Positions 23,388 to 33,654 of a stretch of DNA of 64,000 bases are shown one piece after another (the first letter of the stretch is position 1; the number at the start of each line of letters is the position of its first letter). The notes under the pieces were generated by a model. That model searched no databases, was not told where the DNA came from, and worked only from the letters and a program-made list of their open reading frames with translations. A program made the position numbers and the translations under genes. The DNA lies in the NCBI GenBank assembly GCA_020698575.1, contig CM036256.1, positions 4,209,408 through 4,273,407 on the forward strand, read 5' to 3'. The DNA comes from Bostrychus sinensis (lineage: Eukaryota; Chordata; Actinopteri; Gobiiformes; Eleotridae).

Positions 23388-23697
23388 TAGGGCTGGCTAC
23401 TATTTAGATTTTTTTGATACCAGTACTTAAGCAATATTTTTATTCATCTAATTAATCTTATACAATCACAAAACACAATAATATTAAATAAAAGACCATT
23501 TTTTTTTAGCAAAATTCTTAGCTGAAAGTTAAAACCAGAAGTGTGTATGATTTATTCTGTGTTATTTATTTGATACATACAAAGGAACATTAAAGGTCCC
23601 ACTTGGTATTGAATAAAAAATATATTTTTTGATACCAGTAGTATTGTAACTTTTCTTTTGATACCACACAGGTGTTGTTTAACAGTACCCAGCTCTA
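23388..23697. mobile_element. hAT-like MITE, TAGGGCTGGGTAC type, copy 1
   Basis: Starts TAGGGCTGGCTACT and ends AACAGTACCCAGCTCTA. Sister copies are at 47408-47749 and 52971-53638. It sits exactly between two GGTCCTGG-based minisatellites. Confidence 0.7.
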
Positions 23698-26188
23698 TGG
23701 TTCTGATCTGATCCTGGTGTGATCCTGGTCTGGTTCTGGTCTAGGTCTGGTCCTGTTCTAGGTCTGGTCCAGCTCTAGGTCTGGTCCTGTTCTAGGTCTG
23801 GTCCAGCTCTAGGTCTGGTCCTGTTCTAGGTCTGGTCCAGCTCTAGGTCCGGCCCTGTTCTAGGTCTGGTCCAGTTCTAGGTCTGGTCCAGCTCTAGGTC
23901 TGGCCCTGTTCTAGGTCCGGTCCTGTTCTAGGTCTGGTCCAGCTCTAGGTCTGGTCCAGCTCTAGGTCCGGCCCTGTTCTAGGTCTGGTCCTGTTCTAGG
24001 TCTGGTCCTGTTCTAGGTCTGGTCCTGTTCTAGGTCTGGCCCTGTTCTAGGTCTGGCCCTGTTCTAGGTCTGGTCCTGTTCTAGGTCTGGTCCAGCTCTA
24101 GGTCTGGCCCTGTTCTAGGTCTGGCCCTGTTCTAGGTCTGGTCCTGTTCTAGGGCTGGTCCAGCTCTAGGTCTGGCCCTGTTCTAGGTCTGGTCCTGTTC
24201 TAGGTCTGGTCCAGCTCTAGGTCTGGCCCTGTTCTAGGTCTGGCCCTGTTCTAGGTCTGGTCCTGTTCTAGGTCTGGTCCAGCTCTAGGTCTGGTCCTGT
24301 TCTAGGTCTGGTCCAGCTCTAGGTCTGGTCCTGTTCTAGGTCTGGTCCAGCTCTAAGGTCTGGTCCTGTTCTAGGTCTGGTCCAGCTCTAGGTCTGGTCC
24401 AGCTCTAGGTCCGGCCCTGTTCTAGGTCTGGTCCAGTTCTAGGTCTGGTCCAGCTCTAGGTCTGGCCCTGTTCTAGGTCCGGTCCTGTTCTAGGTCTGGT
24501 CCAGCTCTAGGTCTGGTCCAGCTCTAGGTCCGGCCCTGTTCTAGGTCTGGTCCTGTTCTAGGTCTGGTCCTGTTCTAGGTCTGGCCCTGTTCTAGGTCTG
24601 GTCCTGTTCTAGGTCTGGTCCAGCTCTAGGTCTGGCCCTGTTCTAGGTCTGGCCCTGTTCTAGGTCTGGTCCTGTTCTAGGGCTGGTCCAGCTCTAGGTC
24701 TGGCCCTGTTCTAGGTCTGGTCCTGTTCTAGGTCTGGTCCAGCTCTAGGTCTGGCCCTGTTCTAGGTCTGGCCCTGTTCTAGGTCTGGTCCTGTTCTAGG
24801 TCTGGTCCAGCTCTAGGTCTGGTCCTGTTCTAGGTCTGGTCCTGTTCTAGGTCTGGTCCTGTTCTAGGTCTGGTCCAGCTCTAGGTCTGGTCCTGTTCTA
24901 GGTCTGGTCCTGTTCTAAGTCTGGTCCTGTTCTAGGTCTGGTCCAGCTCTAGGTCTGGTCCAGCTCTAGGTCTGGCCCTGTTCTAGGTCTGGCCCTGTTC
25001 TAGGTCTGGTCCTGTTCTAGGTCTGGTCCAGCTCTAGGTCTGGTCCAGCTCTAGGTCTGGCCCTGTTCTAGGTCTGGCCCTGTTCTAGGTCTGGCCCTGT
25101 TCTAGGTCTGGTCCAGCTCTAGGTCTGGCCCTGTTCTAGGTCTGGTCCAGCTCTAGGTCTGGTCCAGCTCTAGGTCTGGTCCAGCTCTAGGTCTGGCCCT
25201 GTTCTAGGTCTGGTCCAGCTCTAGGTCTGGTCCAGCTCTAGGTCTGGCCCTGTTCTAGGTCTGGTCCTGTTCTAGGTCTGGTCCAGCTCTAGGTCTGGCC
25301 CTGTTCTAGGTCTGGCCCTGTTCTAGGTCTTGTCCTGTTCTAGGTCTGGTCCAGCTCTAGGTCTGGCCCTGTTCTAGGTCTGGCCCTGTTCTAGGTCTGG
25401 TCCTGTTCTAGGTCTGGTCCAGCTCTAGGTCTGGCCCTGTTCTAGGTCTGGTCCTGTTCTAGGTCTGGTCCAGCTCTAGGTCTGGTCCTGTTCTAGGTCT
25501 GGTCCTACTCTGGGTCTGGCCCTGTTCTAGGTCTGGTCCTGTTCTAGGTCTGGTCCAGCTCTAGGTCTGGCCCTGTTCTAGGTCTGGACCTGTTCTAGGT
25601 CTGGCCCTGTTCTAGGTCTGGTCCTGTTCTAGGTCTGGTCCTGTTCTAGGTCTGGTCCAGCTCTATGTCTGGTCCTGTTCTAGGTCTGGTCCTGCTCTAG
25701 GTCTGGTCCTGTTCTAGGTCTGGCCCTGTTCTAGGTCTGGTCCTGTTCTAGGTCTGGTCCAGCTCTAGGTCTGGTCCAGCTCTAGGTCTGGCCCTGTTCT
25801 AGGTCTGGTCCAGCTCTAGGTCTGGCCCTGTTCTAGGTCTGGTCCTGTTCTAGGTCTGGTCCTGTTCTAGGTCTGGTCCAGCTCTAGGTCTGGTCCAGCT
25901 CTAGGTCTGGCCCTGTTCTAGGTCTGGTCCAGCTCTAGGTCTGGTCCAGCTCTAGGTCTGGTCCTGTTCTAGGTCTGGTCCAGCTCTAGGTCTGGTCCTG
26001 TTCTAGGTCTGGTCCTGTTCTAGGTCTGGTCCAGCTCTAGGTCTGGTCCAGCTCTAGGTCTGGTCCTGTTCTAGGTCTGGTCCAGCTCTAGGTCTGGCCC
26101 TGTTCTAGGTCTGGTCCAGCTCTAGGTCTGGCCCTGTTCTAGGTCTGGTCCTGTTCTAGGTCTGGTCCTGTTCTAGGTCTGGTCCTGG
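23698..26188 (+). repeat. 2.5-kb minisatellite, 17-bp units
   Basis: About 145 tandem copies of 17-bp units of three main kinds: GGTCTGGTCCTGTTCTA, GGTCTGGTCCAGCTCTA and GGTCTGGCCCTGTTCTA. Rare variants (GGTCCGG, AGGGCTGG, CTCTAAGG) mark internal duplications: the run of variants from 23846 recurs from 24408, 562 bp later. It lies upstream of the carbonic anhydrase gene and encodes nothing convincing. Confidence 0.97.
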
Positions 26189-27626
26189 TTTATTTTTATT
26201 CGTCGAAAAAAAAACTTACATTTATTTATTTTCTATCTCTTTACTAAAATCCTTACTATAAAAATATTTATAATTACAGTTAAGTTAGCACAGGTAGCTA
26301 ACCACTTCTAACTAAGTCAAATGCAGATATATTACGCTAATTCAAAAAAGTTAGCTTCACTGTTTCCTGTTCCTTCTGTAAACCCACTGTAAAAAACACT
26401 GTTTCTACTACAACCAATCTTCTGATAAAAAAATTATATTAAAACTTAATTTTTTTTCCTGTTTACATACAATTTGTCGCTAATTACTTAGTTTAGGGTG
26501 ATCAGATTTTTAGACTCAGAAACTGGCACACGTATTTTTTCCACTAATCCCGGGGGCATTTGAACTCACCAAAAAACAAAACAGACCAAAAAGCATAACT
26601 AGTTTGAATTTTAATGGCAAATATTAATAAAAAAGAATTATTTAATTGATATTGATCATTAGAAAAAAATAGTGATAAAAGTCTTTAGACAAATGTGTTT
26701 TTCTTTTTTTTTTTTTAAGTTTCCTATGCTTTGTATTTGTTAAAATGTTGATAACTGGGTCAGGGTTTGTTAATAACTGGGACATATACATTTTTACAGA
26801 CATTTTTTGGGACATGGGACAAGGAGCCCAAAACTGAGACTGTCTCGGTTAAATAGTCTGGTCACCCTAAAGGTTAAAGGTCAGACTTTACTTTAGACAG
26901 TGTTCGTTTGCTGCCCTCTTGTGGACGAGCTCTGACTGACACGCTGTTAACAATCGAGGCCTGCAACTCATTAATTCTTCCGAAATGGGACATAAAAAAC
27001 TTTTTATTGAGGGGTAATAATAATAATAAACATATTCAGCACAGTTAAACCATTAGGCCTACATTTAATTCACCAGTTTTTTGTTTTTTCCAGATGTGTG
27101 ATCATCAAAAGGTAATCACCAATAACCTAAATAGAAATTATCTGTTGTTGCTAAAAGACCTTATTACACCAAAGTTGAATTTTATTTTTCCATCCATATG
27201 CTATTTTTCAGTTATAGCCTACAATAAGCTTAAAGAAGATAATGGTTTCATGAACAGAGAGGGATTTTGGCAGAATAAATTGCATATTTTTCCGTCCTAA
27301 TACATGTTTTTTTTATATATTTTTTTCTATGATCATGACCGATACTAAATGAGGTGACCACTCAAACATAGCTACAGGAATTGAGGACCTCTAGGTATAA
27401 AATCTAACCAGCCAAGGTGATTAGTAAGACTAAATGTGTGGCTACTGTTAATGTCAAGTCCAATAATCTAAAATTAAATTATCTATTGTTACTAAAAAAA
27501 CCGTATGATACCAAAGTAAAATACAGATTAAAATTTTGTAGCCTATTTTTGGGAACAATTTGCTCTTTGGATGTGAAAGTTTGCTGACCCAGAGCTAAAT
27601 GAACCCTCCTGGTTTTATGCATTAAT
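26189..27626. other. intergenic, no gene
   Basis: AT-rich DNA upstream of the carbonic anhydrase gene. It contains degraded repeat material (for example around 26500-26870) and short unsupported frames such as 27094-27300. Confidence 0.45.
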
Positions 27627-27628
27627 TA

Positions 27629-28206
27629 CTGTATTTTCCGCACTGTAAGGCGCATCGGATTATAAGGCACACCTTCAATTAATGGCCTATTTTAAAACTG
27701 TTTTCATATATAGGGCGCACCGCATTATAAAGTGCATCCACTAGATGGCGCTGCGCTAAAGGGAATGTCAATAAAACAGTCAGATAAGTCAGTCAGTCAA
27801 ACTTTATTAATAGAATACAAACCAGCGTTCTTACAACTCCCTCGTTGAAAACAATGTATTTCCAACTCCATTTGTCACAGTTCAAATCTACATGAACAGC
27901 GTTCGAGCGCTCAGTTTTCTGTCCCCTCAATGTCGCAACTCTTCTACTGAGATGGAGCAAAGGCCGCGCCTCCTTGTTCTTTTGCGGCAGGATCCATAAA
28001 CACGCCTATGGCACACATGAACAGCTGGGACTGGAATTCCCCTTTATTGTTTTTACTGCTGTCACTTCGGCGACGCCCCCTGAATACGGTAGCCATAATT
28101 AACCAACACTGATCCATATATAAGGCGCATCGGATTATAAGGCGCACTGTCGGTTTTTGAGAAAATTAAAGGCTTTTAGGTGCGCCTTATAGTGCGGAAA
28201 ATACGG
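27629..28206. mobile_element. TA-flanked MITE with CTGTATTTTCCGCACT ends
   Basis: The left end CTGTATTTTCCGCACTGTAA and right end TTATAGTGCGGAAAATACGG are inverted repeats of over 20 bp, and TA lies outside both ends (27627-27628, 28207-28208). GGCGCATCGGATTATAAGG-type sequence recurs just inside each end. It resembles a nonautonomous mariner-type element. It ends about 12 bp before the next element. Confidence 0.8.
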
Positions 28207-28562
28207 TAGTTGCTTTCTTTAAAGCTGCACTACCTGATTCTGTGACTGTAAAAGTGATGCGTCTAAAAAAAAAGAGTAAAGTGTGAATGATGCGCTCCTC
28301 TTTCCTATCGCTCTGTCACAGTCTCACACAAACCTGGAGTCTGTCCACAGCCAGGAGCTGTCACAATAACACAGCACACATCTGGAGTCTGCTTTGAATT
28401 CTTTACAATAAAAAATAAAAATACTGTGAATAAGCTATAAATTTTGAAATAAAACAACAGCTCCTTCACATTATTCCTGATAGATTCTAGTTGTGGATAG
28501 ATAAAGGATGTATCGACCAATCAGAGCGCTCCTGTCCTATGAAAGCGTGTGATTGGTTAAAC

Positions 28563-29314
28563 CAGACATTCCCAAAGTCAGGAGCGTCATGGCCCCCTTA
28601 AATTTACCAAAATCCTAGGCAGACCCCCAACAATACAACTTCCTCCAACCCCCAACTCGATCCCAAATTTTATTTTCATGTTTTTCTCCATATATTTCTA
28701 TAAAAAACATTACAAAAGACACTGACTATTGGCTAAAAAGTGTTTTATAAAGTTATATTTTTAAACAAATACATTGTAAAAAAAAATTATAAAATGCTGC
28801 AAAAACGCAATAACTCAAGGCAAAGGATCCCTCAAGATTTTTGGGGCCAACTCAAAATTTCAAGTTTTCCACACTTTCACTTAATTTGATGTTCATACAT
28901 CTAAAAACTTTTCAAAATTTTAAGTTTTTATTTTAATTTTTTTTACTCATCTTACAGCTAACTTACAGTGTTCAGAAAAGGTTATTATTTTGCTAAATGT
29001 AGTATATTTAGTTTTTATTATTAGTCATTTGGCTGTAAGATGAGTTGGAAAAAATAAAGATGTAAAACTTAAAATTTCAAGTTTTTAGATGTATGAACGT
29101 TAAATTTGGTGAGTAAAAAAAGTTGTTGAAAACATGAGATTTTGAGTTGATCACCAAAACTCAAGGGAGGGATGCCTTGAGTTTTTGCAGCATTGTTTTT
29201 TACAGTGCATTTCAAACTCAATTTATTTTTATGTACTTAATATAGACAGCCTCTGGGGGCCCCCCTGCAGTACCTTCGCGGACCCCCAGGGGGCCCCCAC
29301 TTTGGGAACCGCTG
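28563..29314. mobile_element. hAT-like element with perfect 8-bp target duplication
   Basis: Flanked by GGTTAAAC on both sides (28555-28562 and 29315-29322). The ends are CAGACATTCCCAAAGT and ACTTTGGGAACCGCTG. The sister copy of the host element at 31103-31564 shows the empty site with one GGTTAAAC-equivalent, proving the insertion. It contains a further MITE at 28772-29207. Confidence 0.9.
28772..29207. mobile_element. innermost MITE, CATTGTAAAAAA ends
   Basis: The left side CATTGTAAAAAAAAATTA then ATGCTGCAAAAAC, and the right side GTTTTTGCAGCATTG then TTTTTTACAGTG, form inverted repeats, with a second inverted block CAACTCAAAATTTCAAG inside. No clean target duplication is seen. Confidence 0.65.
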
Positions 29315-29969
29315 GGTTAAACTGTTCCTTCCCTCGCTCTAAAACAAAAACCCTTATAACACAGCCCACAGGGGACCTCAAAGTCTCAGTTTTTCTCAGT
29401 TGACTTCTGTTCTGCTGCACTAATAACTAAATAATTATCTTACCAAAATACAAGGAAAAAGAAATCAGGTAGTGCAGCTTTAAGGCCCAGACCTGGCTAC
29501 AACTGTGATAAAAATAATTTGTGAAGAAGTGCTATCTCTAACTGTGCATTGCAATTCACAAAAATGTCAGAACTGTGGCATGAAGCTGAACCTTTAGGCA
29601 CGGTGTTGGTATCTCGGTATCTGTCATGTGACTGAGGTGCACATCTGGACAGGACTCTGAACAAAACATGTGTATTTCTAGTATTTCGATAGTTCTGGAT
29701 ACAATAAAACAATAATAATACAAAGTTCCACTGATAATGTAATGGAAGATCGTAGCGCTCCTGGTAGTGAACGCCGTCATCAGTGTGTGTCTGCAAAATC
29801 ATTACGTAAGCAAAAGTAACAAGTTATTAGAAAGTACTTACTGCTACTACAACTACTTTTATACTAGTAGTACTCACTTTTCCACATCAGAAGAACCAGG
29901 AACTGATCTGTCTCTGTTTGTGGAGTCTGTTGCATTAGATCAGTAAAATAATCATTAATATATTTGAAC

Positions 29970-30407
29970 TAGGGCTGCACAATATATCGCAAAATTATCG
30001 TTATCGCAATATCAGCAAACGCAATATCAGTATCGCAAGAATCTAAATATATTACAATAACGCTGTGGTCTTCCATCTGACAGAGATTTACACTGAAGAA
30101 TCATTTTCCACCAGAGCCTTAAAAGAACATGTGTTGTGACTAAATAAAAATGTTTAAAAAGTCCAGTTTTAGTGGTAATTTAATTAATTTAGTCACAGCT
30201 TAGCCTTGTTTTATTCTGTGTTAAGTTTTGATTTTGTTGCTGTTTTGACTTGTAAATACAGGAACTTACATTTTTGTGAAATGTAGTGAATTTTACTTAC
30301 TATGTTCAAAAGTAGGCTCTATTTTCAAATATCGCAATAATATTGTTATCGCGATTTTCAACATAGTTATCGAATATCGCATGTTTTATCCATATCGTGC
30401 AGCCCTA
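29970..30407. mobile_element. hAT-like MITE with perfect 8-bp target duplication
   Basis: The ends are TAGGGCTGCACAATATATCG and CATATCGTGCAGCCCTA. ATTTGAAC flanks both sides (29962-29969, 30408-30415). The interior is rich in TTATCGCAATATC. Older copies are at 35611-36055 and around 39227. It is recent enough to keep its duplication intact. Confidence 0.92.
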
Positions 30408-30415
30408 ATTTGAAC

Positions 30416-31098
30416 CACTTTTTTTTACTTTCCCCCCTTCATTTAGCGTTTGTTCACTGGGTTTGGTCTTGACCTGGTCTCGGTTTGTCTTGGTCTTGGT
30501 CTTGACTCGGTCTCGGTCCTTAAGGGTCTCGGATTCGACCGAGTCTCGGTCTTGTCTTGGTCTCGGTTCACGCTGAATAATGCACCTAATTGGAAAGTCT
30601 AGAAAAGCACTGTATAAGACGCTTTATTATTATTATTATTAAAGAAAATACTTGCACCAGTGCCGTTACTTTCTGATGTGGGCCCCAGTGCAGGATTTGA
30701 GAATGGGCTCTAAAGCTGAAGCACATTCAGTTTGGTTTATAGTTGATCGAAGTTATGCCCAGCCCAGCGATTAATCGACTGAAATCCACCAAAGACATGA
30801 TTTACCAGAGTCTTATGCAAACAGTTGACTTCACAATAATTAACAGATAAAAGAATCAAAAAGATGGCTGTAAAATATATTATCTTTAGCCCAGCTTTAA
30901 TGATGCAAAGAATGGATCCCAGTAATTGACTAAGGTTCATGCATTTAGCTTCTAATTTTTAAAATAATGCTGTTTTATGGGAGTTTGATGCATACAAACG
31001 ATAACTAGTTTTATTTTCAATGCAACTTATGTGCTTATTTTCTTTATCTATACCTATGTTTTTAAGACGTTTGTTCATTTTGTTATGAGTTCACAAAT
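30416..31098. other. intergenic with a degenerate GGTCTCGGTCTTG tract
   Basis: A tract at about 30460-30570 has irregular repeats of TTGGTCTTGACTCGGTCTCG; similar sequence occurs at 19270-19410 and 54740-54830. A relic containing GATTAATCGACTGAAATCCA (30765-30790) is shared with 36640-36980 and 53200-53530. No gene is seen. Confidence 0.5.
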
Positions 31099-31102
31099 TT
31101 AA

Positions 31103-31564
31103 AGCTGCACTACCTGATTTCTTTTTCCTTGTATTTTGGTAAAGATAATTATTTAGTTATTAGTGCAGCATAACAGAAGTCATCTGAGAAAAATTGAGAC
31201 TCTGAGGTCACCTGTGGGCTGTGTTATAAGAGTTTTGGTTTTAGAGCGAGGGAAGGAACAGTTTAACCAATCACACGCTTTCATAGGACAGGAGCGCTCT
31301 GATTGGTCGATACATCCTTTATCTATCCAGAACTAGAATCTATCAGGAATAATGTGAAGGAGCTGTTGTTTTATTTCAAAATTTATAGCTTATTTATTTT
31401 ACAGAATTAAAAGCTCAGATGTGTGCTGTGTTATTGTGACAGCTCCTGGCTCCAGGTTTGTGTGAGACTGGGACAGAGCGATAGGAAAGAGGAGAGTATC
31501 ATTCAAACTCAACATTTTTTTTAGACAAATCACTTTTACAGTCACAAAAACAGGTAGTGCAGCT
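31103..31564. mobile_element. TTAA-flanked element (piggyBac-like MITE), copy 2, intact
   Basis: The ends are AGCTGCACTACCTGATTT and AACAGGTAGTGCAGCT, flanked by TTAA at 31099-31102 and 31565-31568. Uninterrupted reference for copy 1, in inverted orientation to it. Confidence 0.85.
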
Positions 31565-31879
31565 TTAACAGGATTTAAATTTTATTATTATTTTATGTTA
31601 AACCACTGTTTTGTAACATAGTGATGTGCTGCTCTTATTTATTATGAATATGTTAAATACAGACATGCCCACGGATGAACTAGGCTAAAAGTAACATTTT
31701 TTTCCCAAATTTAAAATTAAGTAAAAGTATATTTTAGTCAATTTTATTATTAATTTATTTTAAAGTATCTTTGCCCGAATAAAAGTACTCTACATTTTAA
31801 ATAATAACATATCTATATATTCATAATTAGCTCTTTCATGATCGGTAAATAAGCTAATTACTATCGACAACTTCCTGGC

Positions 31880-32420
31880 TTATTATCGCGCGGCTTATGC
31901 CACTTCCTGTGCGCGTGCGTCTAAATATAGTTACCTTGACGCTCGCCGCTCGTGAACCGCAGGCTCGCGCCACTCGATGCCCCCACATCATCGTCCTCAC
32001 GCGCACACAGCCACATTCCAGCAGTGCGTCCCAGCAGCGTAGCGTCTCTTCCCCCCCGTTCCCCCCCGACCCAGTGAGTCCTCCTCCTGTAGACCCGGAC
32101 CAGGACCCAGGACCCAGGACCAGGAGGACCGTGCACCAGACCAGAACCAGACCGGACCGGACTCTCCTCTGCTGCTGCTGTGCGTGTGGAGCGCGCTTTG
32201 GCCGAGGCTCGGTGAAGACGGCGGGATGTGAGCCGCTCCAGGTGAGCCTCGAGACCCGGAGCCGATGCTGCTGGAGCGGAGGGAAGCGCGCGCGGGTGAC
32301 ACGAGCGCGTCTTCGCCATGTTTTAAAGGCTTTATTCTCGGGTTTTTCCACCGCGCGCTTCTTGTCATCTGCAGTGGCGAGCGCGGGGGAGATGCCTGCT
32401 GCTGCGTGCTGTGTGTCGCC
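31880..32420 (+). promoter_or_regulatory. CpG island promoter with probable noncoding first exon ending at 32241
   Basis: The only clearly GC- and CpG-rich block of this size in the window. A consensus donor (GCTCCAG then GTGAGC) at 32241 on the plus strand suggests a noncoding exon ending there. Long open frames on both strands in the island (for example 31854-32492 minus and 31897-32484 plus) are expected from its composition and carry no recognised domain. The gene it serves probably continues right, perhaps to the exon at 48415-48656. Confidence 0.6.
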
Positions 32421-32696
32421 TTTTACGCATTTCTTATTATTCTTAAATGGCCTTTTTTTTTTTTTTTTTTTAAATCTTGTGTAACGCAGCACTTGTGGGT
32501 AAATTCAGTGGGAGTTGACGAGCACCGCGAGCGTCTTACATAGCCCGGGTTTTAGGGACAGTTTAGCCCCGAAAATGTCTGTGATTTAACCCCGTGAACG
32601 TGTCTCTTCAGCCGGTGACGATTCAGAGCGACGGCAGCGCTCACTGTCCATTCAGAGATTCAGCGGGGAAAGACCGAGTCAGAGCAAGATCAAGGC

Positions 32697-33597
32697 TGGA
32701 TTTAGTCCTGGTTTAGTCCTGGTTTAGTCCTGATTTAGTCCTGATTTTGTCCTGATTTTGTCCTGATTTTGTCCTGGTTTAGCCCCGGTATAGTCCTGGT
32801 TTAGTTTAGGTTTAGTTCTGATTTAGCCCTGGTGTGGTTTAGGTTTAGTTTTGGTTTAGCCCTGTTTTAGTCCTGGGTTAGTTCTGGTTTAGCCCTGGTA
32901 TAGTCCTGCTTTAGTCCTGGTTTAGTGTAGATCTAGCCCTGGTTTAGCCCTGGTATAGTCCTGCTTTAGTCCTGGTTTAGTGTAGATCTAGCCCTGGTTT
33001 AGTCCTGGTTAATTTTAGATTTAGTTTTGGTTTAGACCTTGTTTAGCTGTGATTTAATTTAGGTTTAGTCCTGGTTTAGTTCTGGTTTTGTCCTGGTTTA
33101 GCCCTGGTATAGTCCTGGTTTTGTTCTGATTTAGCCCTGGTGTGGTTTAGGTTTAGTTTTGGTTTAGACCTGGTTTAGCCCTGATTTAGTCCTGGGTTAG
33201 ATCTGGTTTAGCCCTGGTATAGTCCTGCTTTAGTCCTGGTTTAGTTTAGGTCTAGCCCTGGTCTAGTCCTGGTGTGGTTTAGCACTGGTGTGGTTTAGGT
33301 TTAGTTTAGGTTTAGCCCTGATTTAGTTTAGTCCTGGTTTAGTACTGGTTTAGCCTTGGTATAGTCCTGCTTTAGTCCTGGTTTAGTGTAGATCTAGCCC
33401 TGGTTTAGTCCTGGTTAATTTTAGGTCTAGTCCTGGTTTAGTTTAGGTTTAGTCCTGATTTAGCCCTGGTGTAGTTTAGATTTAGTTTTGGATTAGACCT
33501 TGTTTAGCCCTGATTTAATTTAGGTTTAGTCCTGGTTTAGTCCTGGTTTAGTTCTGGTTTAGCCCTGGCTTAGTCCTGGTTCGGACGTGGTTTATTG
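32697..33597 (+). repeat. degenerate 11-bp array, TTTAGTCCTGG orientation
   Basis: Tandem, much mutated copies of GGTTTAGTCCT / GGTTTAGCCCT, including local longer-period repeats such as CTGCTTTAGTCCTGGTTTAG. About 60 bases beyond its end an array of the same core begins in the opposite orientation. Confidence 0.9.
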
Positions 33598-33654
33598 TCC
33601 ATGGATCCATTTAAAATTCATTCAAATTAATACAACCAGTATCATAATTGACAT

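Larger units (their letters stand above)
28223..29479. mobile_element. TTAA-flanked element (piggyBac-like MITE), copy 1, interrupted
   Basis: Starts AGCTGCACTACCTGAT and ends ATCAGGTAGTGCAGCT, with TTAA directly outside each end. The second copy at 31103-31564 has the same ends, also beside TTAA, and runs in the opposite orientation. TTAA targets are typical of piggyBac-type transposition. The interior is interrupted by the hAT-like element 28563-29314. Confidence 0.8.

Noticed and set aside
23163..23390. 75-codon plus-strand frame over the G-rich array
   Set aside because: Repeat-derived and antisense to carbonic anhydrase exon 1.
23698..26188. CRISPR-like regularity of repeats
   Set aside because: No unique spacers between units; the units are directly contiguous minisatellite monomers in a vertebrate genome.
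31854..32543. Several long frames on both strands near 32 kb
   Set aside because: GC-rich island with few stop codons in any frame. No recognised protein; best read as promoter and noncoding exon.
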